Origin: Psychrobacter proteolyticus
GTDB taxonomy: Bacteria; Pseudomonadota; Gammaproteobacteria; Pseudomonadales; Moraxellaceae
NCBI RefSeq assembly: GCF_003350005.1
Contig: NZ_QLKS01000005.1
Location: 62,001 to 126,000, forward strand
Direction: 5' to 3'
Length of the DNA stretch: 64,000 bases
This document shows, in pieces, positions 21,555 to 32,373 of the stretch. The stretch's first letter is position 1. The number at the start of each line of letters is the position of its first letter. The position numbers and the translations under genes are program-made. The notes beneath the pieces are model-generated. The model did not search any database. It was given only the letters and a program-made list of their open reading frames with translations, and had not been told where the DNA came from.

Positions 21555-22829
21555 TTACAACTCAATCCCTTCTGCTTTCATCACTGAATGCAGATCCTTG
21601 TCACCGCGACCTGACATATTAACGATAATCGTCTGATCAGGAGTCATGGTTTTAGCCAGTTTCAATGCATAAGCGACAGCATGAGCAGTTTCAAGCGCAG
21701 GGATGATGCCTTCTTTGCGCGTTGCCTCATGGAAGCCTTCTAACGCTTCTTTGTCAGTACAGCCGACATACTCAACACGCTTCATGTCTTTTAAGAAGCT
21801 ATGCTCTGGACCGACACCAGGATAATCAAGACCCGCTGAGATAGAATGCGTCTCTTGAATCTGGCCATCATCATCTGCCATGAGGTAAGTACGGTTACCA
21901 TGTAGCACGCCGATACGACCAGCCGCTAATGGTGCTGAATGACGACCTGACTCGATACCATCACCTGTTGCTTCAACACCATACATCTTGACTTCAGTAT
22001 CGTTCAAGAAGTCAAAGAACAAACCAATAGCGTTTGAGCCACCGCCAACACAGGCAACCAATGCATCAGGCATTTTACCTGTTTTCTCTAGATGCTGAAT
22101 GCGTGCTTCTTTGCCAATGATCGCTTGGAAATCACGAACCAATAGCGGATAAGGATGCGGGCCTGCTACAGTACCGATAATGTAATAGGTGCTATCCACA
22201 TTGGTCACCCAGTCACGCATCGCTTCATTCATTGCGTCTTTGAGAGTGCGTGAGCCAGAAGTGACTGGCACAACTGTTGCACCAAGTAAGCGCATACGAT
22301 AGACGTTCATCTTTTGACGCTCGACATCGTCAGCACCCATATAGACAATACACTCTAGCCCTAAGCGTGCAGCAATCGTTGCCGTCGCTACGCCATGCTG
22401 TCCTGCACCAGTCTCAGCGATGATACGTTTTTTACCACACATTTTGGCAAGCAGTGCTTGTCCGATGGTGTTATTTACTTTATGCGCGCCTGTATGGTTT
22501 AGATCTTCACGCTTGAAGTAAATTTGCGCACCGCCAATCTCATCGCTCAAACGCTTAGCATGATAAAGCGGCGTTGGACGACCGACATAATTGACCAAAT
22601 CGTTATGATACTCTTCCCAGAATGCTGGATCTGCTTTGACTTTGGTATAAAGCGTCTCTAGCTCTTCTAGAGCAGCCATTAGCGTCTCAGAGACAAAACG
22701 TCCCCCATGTACACCGAAATGACCGCGCGCATCAGGATACTGGTTAAAGTCCTGTACATTTTCAGGATTGGTAAAAGTATTAACAGACTGTGCGGTAGCA
22801 GATAAATCTTTGTTCTCGACATGACTCAT
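21555..22829 (-). CDS. trpB: Tryptophan synthase beta chain
   Basis: TrpB is the PLP enzyme that condenses indole with serine. The 424-residue product has [14 protein letters not shown] near the N-terminus, the PLP lysine in [11 protein letters not shown], the [13 protein letters not shown] loop and the phosphate-binding [10 protein letters not shown]. The ATG at 22829 is preceded by TAGGAA and is chosen over a frame reaching 22922, whose extra 31 residues are hydrophobic and not conserved. Length is a little above the typical roughly 400 because of an N-terminal extension. Confidence 0.97.
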   Translation of the reverse strand: MSHVENKDLSATAQSVNTFTNPENVQDFNQYPDARGHFGVHGGRFVSETLMAALEELETLYTKVKADPAFWEEYHNDLVNYVGRPTPLYHAKRLSDEIGGAQIYFKREDLNHTGAHKVNNTIGQALLAKMCGKKRIIAETGAGQHGVATATIAARLGLECIVYMGADDVERQKMNVYRMRLLGATVVPVTSGSRTLKDAMNEAMRDWVTNVDSTYYIIGTVAGPHPYPLLVRDFQAIIGKEARIQHLEKTGKMPDALVACVGGGSNAIGLFFDFLNDTEVKMYGVEATGDGIESGRHSAPLAAGRIGVLHGNRTYLMADDDGQIQETHSISAGLDYPGVGPEHSFLKDMKRVEYVGCTDKEALEGFHEATRKEGIIPALETAHAVAYALKLAKTMTPDQTIIVNMSGRGDKDLHSVMKAEGIEL

Positions 22830-22989
22830 GATAATTCCTACTGTAATAAGTGGTATTTTTTGGATAACTTTAGATAAATAGAGAGAAAATAATAAAAGGG
22901 ATAATAATCTAATCAGATTCAAGCAGAAAAGTCGGAATAACGATCAACTAAGCAGATTACGTATAGCGAATAGCTTGATACAAACCTAC

Positions 22990-23661
22990 TTAGATGGCGC
23001 CAGTGACCGTAGCGTTTTGCCATCGATCGCGCTTAACCGCTTTCATAAAGGCACGCATTTTGGCAGCGTCTTTTTTACCTTTATCAACCTCAATACCACC
23101 GCTCACATCGACGCCATAAATAGGCAAATCTAATGTGGTGGCAACATTGTCGGCATCGAGTCCACCGGCCAAAACGATTGGCAGTGCGCTGTCATGTGGA
23201 ATGAGACTCCAGTCAAAACGCTGCCCTGTACCGCCATATGAATCTTGATGATAAGCATCCAGTAAAATACTACTGGCACCTGCGGTCGCAAATTGATTAA
23301 TTTGGGCGCGAACACTATCGAGACTGTCTTGCTCTGTATTGATACGCAATGCTTTGATCCAACGTTTATTGACCATGTCTGCCAGCTGTTGACACTGTTC
23401 AGGCGTTTCATCACCATGGAACTGGATAATATCAAAAGAGACGTTGTTTGCTAATTTAATCAGCTCATCTTTGGTCATATTGACTACCAGTGCCACCACG
23501 CTGACAAAAGCAGGCACAGCAGCGCTCAGGGTTTGCGCCTGCTCTATCGTGACCGCACGTGGACTTGGTGGATAGAACACCAAACCCACTGCATCTGCAC
23601 CTAACTGTGCCGCAGTCTGTATATCACTAAGCTGAGTAAACCCGCAAAACTTAACGTGCAT
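22990..23661 (-). CDS. trpF: Phosphoribosylanthranilate isomerase
   Basis: TrpF catalyses the Amadori rearrangement of phosphoribosylanthranilate in tryptophan synthesis. The 223-residue TIM barrel starts MHVKFCGFTQLSDI, with the catalytic cysteine in KFCG. It contains GLVFYPPSPRAVT, IQFHGDET, the catalytic aspartate in LLDAYHQDSYGGTG, and LAGGLDADNV and VDVSGGIE for phosphate binding. It is a free-standing enzyme, not fused to trpC, and heads the visible trpF-trpB-trpA order. Confidence 0.97.
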   Translation of the reverse strand: MHVKFCGFTQLSDIQTAAQLGADAVGLVFYPPSPRAVTIEQAQTLSAAVPAFVSVVALVVNMTKDELIKLANNVSFDIIQFHGDETPEQCQQLADMVNKRWIKALRINTEQDSLDSVRAQINQFATAGASSILLDAYHQDSYGGTGQRFDWSLIPHDSALPIVLAGGLDADNVATTLDLPIYGVDVSGGIEVDKGKKDAAKMRAFMKAVKRDRWQNATVTGAI

Positions 23662-23862
23662 TTTGTGACCTTGCGTTTCATGGTACTGAATATGACACCG
23701 ATTATAGCGGCATCAGATAGGTTCAAGCTAAAGATAAATCGTTAGATGTGATGATGTTTTGTTAACCAAACGGCAAAGCCATTGCATCCAAAAACTTATC
23801 CTAGCATACTTTTATCCTTAGTTTTGTTTATGATTGCGATTGATTAATATAGGGATACTTTG

Positions 23863-25479
23863 ATGTCTAAGACTGCACAGACAGCCGTTAATAATACTGA
23901 TACTGACGACAATCCTACTAGCAAAAATCCACCGCATTACTTGATGTGGTTTCGTCGTGACCTGCGCATTCATGACAATACCGCTTTAGCAGCGCTTTGT
24001 GAACGTGCAAAAGAAGACAACGCCTCGGTATCTGCCGTATTCTTTTTGACGCCTGAGCAATGGCAAGCGCACGATACATCCCTTGTACAAGTCGATCACA
24101 TTACCCGCACGCTACCTGTTATAGCAAAAGAATTACAATCAAAACTGAACATCACCTTAACAGTACAGCTCTGTCCAAGCTTTACTGACTGTATAGAGGC
24201 CCTCACGACTTTGTGCAATGACAATGAAATTAGCTGCGTCATGGCTAATCATGAGTACGAAGGCAATGAGATTGACCGTGATGAGCAATTAACTAAAAAA
24301 CTTAATAAAGACAACATCGAGTTCGTCCGCTGGCATGACCAATGCATTTTGCCACCGCAAAGCATTACGACCAATGATAGCGATAGTATCTATAAGGTGT
24401 TCACCCCATTTTATAAAAAATGGCGACATACGTTGGACGTCAGCACCATCCAAATGCATGAAGCATCCGCAGTGGATAGCGATTATAAAATCAAACTACA
24501 ATCATCGCAAACGTTTGCCAATACAATCGACGATATCAAAGCACTAAGTGAGAAGATGCTCAGTAACTATCAGCAGACATTAGAAAAGAACGACTCGTTG
24601 CAGCATATCGATATGACAGCTCAGCTTAACCAAGCAAGAGACGCTTATCCTGCAGGTGAGTCTGCCGCTTGCCAGCGTCTAGAAGCATTCGTCGATGATG
24701 ATATCAATGATTACGATGTAAGCCGTGATGTCCCCCATCTGCATGCAACCAGTCAGCTATCGGCTTACCTCACCATAGGCTCTATCAGTCCTAGACTCTG
24801 CTATCTACAGGCGAGCAAAGCACAAGAGAAGCTACACGGCAATGACGGTGATAATGAAGACATCAATCGCTGGATAAGCGAGCTTGCATGGCGAGACTTT
24901 TATCGTCATGTGCTAGTAGAAAAACCAAACCTGATCCGTCATAAGGCTTATAAAGAAGAGACTGACACTAAGGTTAATTGGTCATATGATAACGATGATT
25001 TTGAGACATGGTGCACTGGCAAAACAGGCGTTCCGCTCGTAGATGCAGCAATGCGTTGCCTAAATGCGACAGGGTTTATGCATAATCGCTTACGAATGGT
25101 CACGGCGATGTTTTTAACGAAGGATTTATTGATTGATTGGCGCTTGGGTGAGCGTTACTTTATGCAGCAGCTGATAGATGGCGATTTTGCCTCCAATAAC
25201 GGCGGTTGGCAATGGAGCGCGTCGACAGGTACGGACTCAGCGCCCTACTTCCGTATTATGAATCCCTTTAGCCAAGCCAATACGCATGATCCTAAAGCTC
25301 TGTTTATTAAAACTTGGCTACTAGAGTTAAAGTACATTCCTAACAGTATCTTGCACAACGAAGACAAGATGCGTAAGGAATTGGCAAAAGATGGTAAGTT
25401 TGCCGATGTCGACTATCCTGCGCCAATGGTCGAGCATAAATCAGTACGCAAGCTAGCTATCGCCGAATTTAAAAAATAA
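23863..25479 (+). CDS. phr: Deoxyribodipyrimidine photolyase
   Basis: A class I CPD photolyase that uses blue light to split cyclobutane pyrimidine dimers. The 538-residue product begins its antenna-binding domain with LMWFRRDLRIHDNTALAAL. The C-terminal FAD domain includes WISELAWRDFYRHVL, TGVPLVDAAMRCLNATGFMHN, RMVTAMFLTKDLLIDWRLGE and the signature NNGGWQWSASTGTDSAPYFR. The ATG at 23863 follows an AGGGA site by eight bases; the codon before it (TTG) was rejected as start. It is somewhat longer than E. coli Phr (472), with an insertion around residues 200-260. It is divergent from trpF. Confidence 0.95.
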   Translation: MSKTAQTAVNNTDTDDNPTSKNPPHYLMWFRRDLRIHDNTALAALCERAKEDNASVSAVFFLTPEQWQAHDTSLVQVDHITRTLPVIAKELQSKLNITLTVQLCPSFTDCIEALTTLCNDNEISCVMANHEYEGNEIDRDEQLTKKLNKDNIEFVRWHDQCILPPQSITTNDSDSIYKVFTPFYKKWRHTLDVSTIQMHEASAVDSDYKIKLQSSQTFANTIDDIKALSEKMLSNYQQTLEKNDSLQHIDMTAQLNQARDAYPAGESAACQRLEAFVDDDINDYDVSRDVPHLHATSQLSAYLTIGSISPRLCYLQASKAQEKLHGNDGDNEDINRWISELAWRDFYRHVLVEKPNLIRHKAYKEETDTKVNWSYDNDDFETWCTGKTGVPLVDAAMRCLNATGFMHNRLRMVTAMFLTKDLLIDWRLGERYFMQQLIDGDFASNNGGWQWSASTGTDSAPYFRIMNPFSQANTHDPKALFIKTWLLELKYIPNSILHNEDKMRKELAKDGKFADVDYPAPMVEHKSVRKLAIAEFKK

Positions 25480-25507
25480 GCTTAAATTTAAAAAAGCAAC
25501 TAGCAGA

Positions 25508-26248
25508 CTAGCTATTGGTAGTGACTGGCAATTGACATGCACCTGCACCCTGAGTGGTAATCGTCACTACCGCTCCCGTGAGCGCAAACAGCTGCTGCAA
25601 TTGGGTTTGCGCATTTTGCTGTGCCATATTCATAACATCACCTCGGCAGGCACGCTCTAGCACTTCTTTTTTTGCCATGGTCTGTGCTTGTGCCAATATC
25701 TTAGGATCAACTTGCATCATGCCAAAAGCCCCTGTCTGCCAGTCATAAATCTCGATATCATCTAAATATACTGAAAATATCTCTGTGGGCGGCAAAGTGA
25801 TATTAATTTTCGGCATAGTGGCAGCTGGAAAGTTGGGGTCAGCTACTTGCTCTTCATCCTCATTAGCTTGAGCAGGTTGCACTACTTGTACCATCTCAGG
25901 TGTCAGTGCACTCAGATCAACGCCTGCTTCTACGCGACCATGAGCGATAAACAATGCCTTTTGCTCATCCTGCCACAGTTTCATCCAGCTCCCAGGTCGC
26001 TCGCTCGTAATCACTGTATCAACGCTGAATGCGACGGTATGTAAGCGATTTAACTGCTGAATTTGCGTAACCACCCCTTCGCGAGTAATAGTTTCTATCG
26101 GCGATTCTTCTGGTTTGTTTTGCGCACTATAAATAGCAAAAACAATCGCTACTAAGCCAATGAGTAATATCACCCACGACATTGTCGTAATAGGACGTTT
26201 CTCAGGCTTTTGAGTGTCATTAGCGTTATTCATATCAGGATTATTCAT
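25508..26248 (-). CDS. DUF4230 family membrane-anchored protein
   Basis: The role is unknown. The 246-residue product has a short polar N-terminus, one membrane segment (about 24-42, WVILLIGLVAIVFAIY) and an extracytoplasmic DUF4230 domain. The domain shows LHTVAFSVDTVITSERPG, AHGRVEAGVDLSAL, INITLPPTEIFSVYLDD, and a C-terminal helix rich in Ala and Gln followed by LFALTGAVVTI. It is convergent with phr, 28 bases apart. No partner gene is evident. Confidence 0.8.
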   Translation of the reverse strand: MNNPDMNNANDTQKPEKRPITTMSWVILLIGLVAIVFAIYSAQNKPEESPIETITREGVVTQIQQLNRLHTVAFSVDTVITSERPGSWMKLWQDEQKALFIAHGRVEAGVDLSALTPEMVQVVQPAQANEDEEQVADPNFPAATMPKINITLPPTEIFSVYLDDIEIYDWQTGAFGMMQVDPKILAQAQTMAKKEVLERACRGDVMNMAQQNAQTQLQQLFALTGAVVTITTQGAGACQLPVTTNS

Positions 26249-26841
26249 AGAAGCTACCTTTATAATGTTGCATTGTTTTTACAAGGCTAACTGTATTATC
26301 AAAACTCTGTAATACCTGAGCTATAAATGCGACTATTGTGCAGTAACTTCAAGTAATGGCTACCATTCCTCTACATAACTTTATGCATAAACCTCTACGC
26401 AACCACCTCAATAAACTGTCTCTCAAGTAATCAGTGCTTTCGCTATAAAATCATACGAATAGCTCAATTATTTATCCCTTATTGAAGCCTTTGCATCACG
26501 TTCGGTTTGAAAAGACAAAAAGTCATTGCGTCTTAGGCGAACTTTACCTAACATAGTCAGATTGTATGAATAAAATGTCAGTCTTAAAGCATTTATCAGG
26601 GTTTTGACCTGAATATATTGCATTTTTGGCATATTGATACATCAAATCAAATTTGCCTCTCTTTTATGAGAGTGGTTTTTACTGATGTGCTTTATATATA
26701 AGCAGGTTGGTAACTAGGAAATACCCTAGATTATTGCTAAGTGATAAAGGTAAGCTTGCGGCGGCAATGAAACGATTAGCCATACGCTCAACATCCTACT
26801 ATTTCTTATTTTTTTATCGTTGATAAGGTTACGCTTTATTT
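26249..26841. other. Divergent intergenic region DUF4230 gene / proS
   Basis: No gene, RNA or strong hairpin was recognised in these 593 bases. It must contain the proS promoter (a TATATA-rich stretch at about 26693-26701 is a possible -10) and the leftward promoter of the DUF4230 gene. A T-box leader for proS was considered and not seen. Confidence 0.4.
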
Positions 26842-28560
26842 ATGAAAGCCAGTCAATTTTTATTTGCCACACTAAAAGAAACCCCAAGTGACGCCGACAT
26901 CGCCTCAAGCCAATTGATGGTGCGTGCTGGTCTTATCCGCAAGATTGCTTCTGGATTGTATATTTGGTTGCCTATGGGTCTGCGCGTCTTGCAAAAGGTC
27001 GAACGTATTGTTCGTGAAGAGATGCAAAACGTCGGCGCACAAGAAGTGCTAATGCCGATGACTCAGCCTGCTGAACTTTGGCAGACGACCGGACGTTTTG
27101 ATGATTATGGTCCTGAGCTATTGCGCTTCAAAGACCGTCATGATCGCGACTTTGTGCTTGGTCCCACGCACGAAGAAGTCATCACCAATCTAGCACAAGG
27201 TGAGCTACGTAGTTATAAACAACTACCGATTACTTTCTTTCAGATTCAAGGTAAATTCCGTGACGAGATTCGTCCACGCTTCGGTGTGATGCGCGCACGT
27301 GAATTCACCATGAAAGATGCTTACTCTTTCCATGTGGATCAAGCCTCATTGGCCAAGACTTACCATGATATGTATGACGCTTATACACGCATCTTTACCC
27401 GCTTGGGCCTAGATTTCCGTGCGGTACAAGCAGATACAGGCTCTATCGGTGGTTTTGCCTCCCATGAGTTCCATGTATTGGCAGATAGCGGCGAAGACGA
27501 TATTGCGTTTTCGGACTCATCTGACTATGCAGCCAACGTTGAGCTAGCAGAATCTGTCAGCACCGCTGAGCGTCAACCGCCAAAAATGGAGCGTGAAGAC
27601 GTTCTGACCGAAGGCATGACCAGCTGTAAAATGGTTGCTGAACACTTGGATATCCCGTTAGAAACGACGGTTAAAACCTTGATCGTTCATGGTCATACTG
27701 AGAATGATGAGCCACAACTGATTGCTATCGTGTTGCGCGGCGATCATCAGCTCAACACTATTAAAGCTGAGAAAATCGAAGAAGCCAACGTACCATTGAC
27801 ATTAGCATCTGACGAAGAGCTAAAAGCAGCAGGTCTGCATAAAGGCTATATCGGCGTTAATCTAGATATGCCTGTGTTTGTTGATCGTTCGGCAGCTGCG
27901 TTGTCAGATTTTGTCTGCGGTGCGAACGAAGTGAACAAACATACTATCGGTATGAACTGGGCGCGTGATACTCGCATTACTCGCATCGTTGATGTGCGCA
28001 ATGTACAAGAAGGCGACCCGTCTCCTGATGGCAAAGGCAGCCTGAAAATCAAACGCGGTATCGAAGTCGGTCATATCTTCCAGTTGGGTGATAAATACTC
28101 ACAAGCGATGAACTGTACGGTTTCTGGTGAAGATGGCAAACCTGTTACTTTGATGATGGGCTGTTATGGTATTGGCGTTAGCCGTATCATCGCCGCTGCT
28201 ATCGAGCAGAACAATGATGAAAACGGCATCATGTGGCCAAAAACGCCAACGATTGATGATTCAATCGCTCCTTTTGAAGTCGCCATCATCCCGATGAAAT
28301 CTAAAGAAGAGACGGTCATGCAGACGGCAACCGCTCTGTATGAAGAGTTAAAAGCTCAAGGCATCAACGTTCTACTGGACGACCGTAACGAGCGCCCAGG
28401 CGTTAAGTTTGCTGATCTTGAGTTGATTGGTATTCCGCATCGTATCGTCGTGTCTGATCGTAACTTAGCTGAAGACAAGTATGAGTACGTCAATCGTCGT
28501 GAAGCCGAAAAACAAATGCTGAGCCGTGAAGAAGTCATGGCAAAAGTAAGCGGTAAATAG
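26842..28560 (+). CDS. proS: Prolyl-tRNA synthetase
   Basis: A class II synthetase charging tRNA-Pro. The 572-residue product is the bacterial form with the editing insertion domain (about 225-405) between motifs 2 and 3. Motif 1 is in [19 protein letters not shown], motif 2 in [20 protein letters not shown], and motif 3 in [17 protein letters not shown]. The C-terminal anticodon-binding domain contains [20 protein letters not shown]. Length equals the E. coli enzyme. It is transcribed alone, with a strong terminator after it. Confidence 0.98.
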   Translation: MKASQFLFATLKETPSDADIASSQLMVRAGLIRKIASGLYIWLPMGLRVLQKVERIVREEMQNVGAQEVLMPMTQPAELWQTTGRFDDYGPELLRFKDRHDRDFVLGPTHEEVITNLAQGELRSYKQLPITFFQIQGKFRDEIRPRFGVMRAREFTMKDAYSFHVDQASLAKTYHDMYDAYTRIFTRLGLDFRAVQADTGSIGGFASHEFHVLADSGEDDIAFSDSSDYAANVELAESVSTAERQPPKMEREDVLTEGMTSCKMVAEHLDIPLETTVKTLIVHGHTENDEPQLIAIVLRGDHQLNTIKAEKIEEANVPLTLASDEELKAAGLHKGYIGVNLDMPVFVDRSAAALSDFVCGANEVNKHTIGMNWARDTRITRIVDVRNVQEGDPSPDGKGSLKIKRGIEVGHIFQLGDKYSQAMNCTVSGEDGKPVTLMMGCYGIGVSRIIAAAIEQNNDENGIMWPKTPTIDDSIAPFEVAIIPMKSKEETVMQTATALYEELKAQGINVLLDDRNERPGVKFADLELIGIPHRIVVSDRNLAEDKYEYVNRREAEKQMLSREEVMAKVSGK

Positions 28561-28584
28561 TTTTACGAGTAAAGGCTATATAAC

Positions 28585-28624
28585 AAAAAGCGCCTATCTC
28601 ACATAATGAGATAGGCGCTTTTTT
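28585..28624. terminator. Bidirectional terminator between proS and queF
   Basis: A 17-bp stem (AAAAAGCGCCTATCTCA and its complement) with a 5-base loop is flanked by A and T runs. It can end transcription from both proS and the convergent queF. The arm AAAGCGCCTATCTCA recurs in the hairpin at 31639-31674. Confidence 0.92.
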
Positions 28625-28683
28625 ATGGGCTTAAAAACTATTTAATATTGTATTTTTATTAACATTGTATTTTTAGCGAGAAC

Positions 28684-29568
28684 TTACTGGCGGATTAAAC
28701 GGCTTGGCGTTGGCAATAGACTGATATCACTAACACGGCAAGGATTGATATCAATACCACCGCGGCGCGTATACCACGCCCGTACCATTAGCTCGCTTGG
28801 CTGATAGTATTGGCTCAAATCAGCAAATATCTGCTCGACACACTGCTCATGGAAGCCATTGTGCTGACGGAAGCTCAATATATAACGCAGCATATTTGCA
28901 TTATTAAAAGGCTTATCAGTCGTTATCGATACGGCCAGAGTGCCCCAATCTGGTTGATTGGTCACTGGGCAATTACTACGCAGTAAATTGGAATAAAAGG
29001 TATACGGCTGCGTACCCTCATTTGCCACGCTTTCATCGCTAGCCCCTACTTCTTTTTCACTCAGCAACGACGCATCAGGATGTTCAGTTAATGCAACTTT
29101 ATCCGTGTTGCCTGCCAATGCTTCATCAATACAAACACCCTCAGGCTGAGCAATCAATAACGCTGTCTCGTTACCATTTAAATCATCGTTTAGACCAAAT
29201 AACGCTACCTGTACGTCTGTTTGCAAACAAGCTGATAAGTCTTTCGCAATCAACGCTTGCACGTCGTTCCAACTGGCAAACTCGGTAAAATTAATGCTAT
29301 TTAAATACAATTTAAGCGATTTTGACTCCACGATAAATGGTGAGCTAGCAGGAATACTAAAGCGCGCAATCGCCACTTGCGAGATACCTTGCGGATTTAA
29401 CCAAGATATCTCAAAAGCCTGCCACCAATCAACACCGACGGTTAGTTTATCGTCTTGCCAACCAATCGCATCACGTCCCATGCTGCGCGCAATCGGATAT
29501 AGCGTCTCTGGGCTATACTCAGTTGGATAGTCTGTGGTTTGCTCGCCCAAGATACCGTGAATACTCAT
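28684..29568 (-). CDS. queF: NADPH-dependent 7-cyano-7-deazaguanine reductase QueF
   Basis: QueF reduces preQ0 to preQ1 in queuosine biosynthesis. The 294-residue product is the long two-domain (YqcD/E. coli-like) type. The N-terminal T-fold contains FSIPASSPFIVESKSLKLYL, with the substrate-binding ESKSLK motif. The C-terminal half holds the nucleophilic cysteine in LLRSNCPVTNQPDWG and the LRYILSFRQHNGFHEQC region. A linker of about 45 residues, rich in acidic residues and Ala, lies between the halves and makes it slightly longer than the E. coli protein. Confidence 0.95.
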   Translation of the reverse strand: MSIHGILGEQTTDYPTEYSPETLYPIARSMGRDAIGWQDDKLTVGVDWWQAFEISWLNPQGISQVAIARFSIPASSPFIVESKSLKLYLNSINFTEFASWNDVQALIAKDLSACLQTDVQVALFGLNDDLNGNETALLIAQPEGVCIDEALAGNTDKVALTEHPDASLLSEKEVGASDESVANEGTQPYTFYSNLLRSNCPVTNQPDWGTLAVSITTDKPFNNANMLRYILSFRQHNGFHEQCVEQIFADLSQYYQPSELMVRAWYTRRGGIDINPCRVSDISLLPTPSRLIRQ

Positions 29569-29633
29569 CTGTCTTCCTAATATTAAACCGTTTAAAATTT
29601 GCTTTAAATAATATTCTTAGCGAATAATACACA

Positions 29634-30440
29634 CTACAAACGGACGCGCGAACCATTACTTAGCAAGCGATAAGCGATGGTATAAAATATCGCACAGAAC
29701 ACAAAAATAGCCGCCATTGAATACCAAACATTGACATCAGAGTAGCCAAGAATACCGTAACGGAATGAGTTGACCATATAAACGATAGGGTTCAGTAGCG
29801 AGATATTTTGCCAAAATGGCGATAAATTCTCCATCGAGTAAAACACACCACCAAGATAGGTCAATGGCGTCAATACAAAGCTTGGAATGATAGAGATATC
29901 ATCAAATGAGCGTGCAAATACCGCATTGATAAAGCCGCCTAATGAAAACAAGATAGACGTGCCAAGTACCGTAAATACAGTCACAAATAAATGCTCAATA
30001 CCAAGATCGGTAAAGAATAGCGCCACTATCGAGACAATCACACCGATAGCCAATCCACGGAAGATACCACCACTGATATAACCCATCAAAATAGCATGCT
30101 TGGATACTGGCGATACTAGAAGCTCTTCGATACTAGACGTGAACTTGGCACTAAAAAAGCTTGAGACCACGTTAGAGTAACTGTTGGTAATGATCGACAT
30201 CATGATCAAACCAGGCACGATAAACTGCATGTATGGCACACCGCCCATCTCACCCACACGCGAGCCAATCATTTTACCGAAGATGACAAAATACAAGCTC
30301 ATTGTGATAACTGGTGGTAGTAATGTCTGCGGCCAAATACGTAAAATACGGCGCACTTCTTTGAACCAAATAGTACGAAATGCAATCCACTTTTTGCTCA
30401 ATGACATTGTTTTATTATGATCGACTAGTTCCTGACTCAT
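29634..30440 (-). CDS. ABC-2 type transporter permease
   Basis: Membrane subunit of an exporter whose substrate cannot be told from sequence. The 268-residue product has six predicted membrane segments and the ABC-2 signature near the C-terminus (PLTYLGGVFYSMENLSPFWQ and NPIVYMVNSFRYGILG). It most resembles the E. coli YadH type, often annotated as a polysaccharide or drug exporter permease. Its start overlaps the stop of the ATPase gene by four bases, so the pair is coupled. Confidence 0.9.
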   Translation of the reverse strand: MSQELVDHNKTMSLSKKWIAFRTIWFKEVRRILRIWPQTLLPPVITMSLYFVIFGKMIGSRVGEMGGVPYMQFIVPGLIMMSIITNSYSNVVSSFFSAKFTSSIEELLVSPVSKHAILMGYISGGIFRGLAIGVIVSIVALFFTDLGIEHLFVTVFTVLGTSILFSLGGFINAVFARSFDDISIIPSFVLTPLTYLGGVFYSMENLSPFWQNISLLNPIVYMVNSFRYGILGYSDVNVWYSMAAIFVFCAIFYTIAYRLLSNGSRVRL

Positions 30441-31399
30441 AATCCCGCCTCCTTCATGCTATCTGCACTCTGAATGTTTTTGTCTACCAAGCGCATAAAT
30501 AACTCTTCTAGTCGGTTGGCTTTATTGCGCATACTTGCCACACTGATACCTCTATCAGACAACTGATCAAAGACACCGTTTAGTGACTCACCTTCTGTCA
30601 AGGTAACTTCTAGCGTTTGCTCATCTGGTTGCGAGACCCCTGTGACTCCTGTCAGAGCCAACTGCTCAGTGAGCGGCGTATCCAAATCAAATACAAACGT
30701 TTCTACGGATAACTGCGCCAGTAGCTCTTTCATTTCCGTATTGATACGAATTTCACCGTGATCCAAGATCGCAATGCGTTTACACAATTGCTCAGCTTCT
30801 TCGAGATAATGAGTCGTCAGAATAATAGTGGTGTTCTCTTCGATATTAATCTGCTGCATGAATTCCCACATCGAGCGACGAAGCTCGATATCAACACCCG
30901 CCGTTGGCTCATCTAGAATCAATAGCTTTGGTTTATGAATCAATGCGCGGGCAATCATCAAACGGCGTTTCATACCACCAGATAGTTCACGTGATTTGCT
31001 GTCGCGTTTATCCCATAATCCTAGCGCGGTTAACAGTCTCTTTGCGCGTGGTTTGGCTTCTTTTGCCGGAATACCAAAATAACCCGCTTGTGTAATCAGG
31101 ATATCTTCGACTTTTTCGAACATATTAAAGTTAAATTCTTGCGGTACAACACCAAGATATTGCTTGGCAATCGAAGGGTTCTCTAATAGATCTGTGCCGA
31201 AAATATGAACGCTACCGGTGGTTGGCTTAAACAATGAGCTAATAATGCCAATCATGGTAGATTTGCCTGCGCCGTTTGGCCCAAGTAACGCAAAGAAACC
31301 ACCTTGTGGTACCGTTAAATCAACCCCTTTCAATGCCGAAAACCCATTGTCGTAGGTTTTGGATAAGTTTTTTATGGAGAGTGCTGGTGCATCAGACAT
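30437..31399 (-). CDS. ABC transporter ATP-binding protein (YadG-like)
   Basis: ATPase partner of the downstream ABC-2 permease. The 320-residue product has Walker A GPNGAGKST, a Q-loop in GVVPQEFNFNMF, the signature LSGGMKRRL, Walker B LLILDEPTAGVD and the switch histidine in ILTTHYLEEAE. A C-terminal extension of about 90 residues follows. The ATG at 31399 has an AGAGG site eight bases upstream and is chosen over a start at 31423. It matches the YadG/CcmA-like exporter branch. Confidence 0.93.
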   Translation of the reverse strand: MSDAPALSIKNLSKTYDNGFSALKGVDLTVPQGGFFALLGPNGAGKSTMIGIISSLFKPTTGSVHIFGTDLLENPSIAKQYLGVVPQEFNFNMFEKVEDILITQAGYFGIPAKEAKPRAKRLLTALGLWDKRDSKSRELSGGMKRRLMIARALIHKPKLLILDEPTAGVDIELRRSMWEFMQQINIEENTTIILTTHYLEEAEQLCKRIAILDHGEIRINTEMKELLAQLSVETFVFDLDTPLTEQLALTGVTGVSQPDEQTLEVTLTEGESLNGVFDQLSDRGISVASMRNKANRLEELFMRLVDKNIQSADSMKEAGL

Positions 31400-31638
31400 G
31401 AAGACCTCTTTATTTGTTATCAATTTATATAAAATGCGATTTTAGAATAATAGGCCGTGTTGAACATTCGACTATCATTATCATATAGGCAGAAGCCATA
31501 TAAGAATGTTCAACACACTCTACTATCTAAAGGTGACAATGTACGGTAATAAACGAACTAATCTCATAAAATGAGGCTACTAATGGCAAATTTCAACTGC
31601 CTTATATTCGAAGTACCATATTAATAATACTAATCATG

Positions 31639-31674
31639 AAAAAGCGCCTATCTCATCACTGAAATAGGCGCTTT
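31639..31674 (-). terminator. Terminator after the cytochrome c gene
   Basis: A stem of about 15 bp (AAAGCGCCTATCTCA / TGAAATAGGCGCTTT, one mismatch) with a four-base loop is followed on the leftward transcript by five U residues. The stem is nearly identical to that of the proS/queF terminator three kilobases away. Confidence 0.88.
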
Positions 31675-31716
31675 ATAGATAACTATCGTAAAAGCTTGGA
31701 GGGTAATCAATAAAGA

Positions 31717-32373
31717 TTAGCTTGCTTCTGCAACCATATAATCTACGGCATTTTGAACTTCTTCATCAGGAATATCCGCGCCACCTTTGGCAGGCATCGC
31801 ATTAAAACCATTGATAGCATGGGTATATAGCGTATCTTTACCTTTTGCGATACGTGGCCCCCAAGCGCCAGCATCACCAAAGATAGGAGAACCTAGCAAG
31901 CCAGCAGCATGACAGGTATGACATACAGCGTTATACACCGCTTTACCATCACGAGGGCCATCGCCAGCAGCTGGGCCAGATGAGCGTGCCGTTACATCAC
32001 AAACTTCATCATCTTCAAAACAGATATTGGCAACAGGCTGGATACGCGCAATCAGATTAGGATACAAAGCAATTAGCTTTTGCACTTGCGGCGTATCTTG
32101 TGGAATTGGCTCTTCATCAGCGGCAGGCGCTGCTGCTGCAGTTTCTTCGCCTTCTGCTGGAGCGGCTTCGTCAGTAGGCGCAGCACCATCTGTCGTATCT
32201 GCAGCAGCTTGGGTATCGTCACCTAGCGTTTCAGGAGCAGCGTCTACGACCTCTTGGCCTTCTGCTACGTCTGACGCAGTTACAGGAGTGTCTACAACAT
32301 CTTCAGCTTGGCTCACCGCGATACTAGCGATTCCTAGAATGGCAGCTGCCGATAACATAACTACTTTTCTCAT
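31717..32373 (-). CDS. Periplasmic c5-type cytochrome
   Basis: A soluble or loosely attached electron carrier. The 218-residue product has a signal peptide (residues 1 to about 23, VVMLSAAAILGIASIAVSQA). A long Ala/Glu/Asp-rich low-complexity linker follows (about 24-95). The C-terminal class I cytochrome domain has the haem motif CHTCH, PIFGDAGAWGPRIAKG and the axial methionine in NAMPAKGG. Cytochrome c5 proteins usually serve terminal oxidases or denitrification; no oxidase gene is near, so the partner is unknown. It has a structured 5' leader, described separately. Confidence 0.9.
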   Translation of the reverse strand: MRKVVMLSAAAILGIASIAVSQAEDVVDTPVTASDVAEGQEVVDAAPETLGDDTQAAADTTDGAAPTDEAAPAEGEETAAAAPAADEEPIPQDTPQVQKLIALYPNLIARIQPVANICFEDDEVCDVTARSSGPAAGDGPRDGKAVYNAVCHTCHAAGLLGSPIFGDAGAWGPRIAKGKDTLYTHAINGFNAMPAKGGADIPDEEVQNAVDYMVAEAS

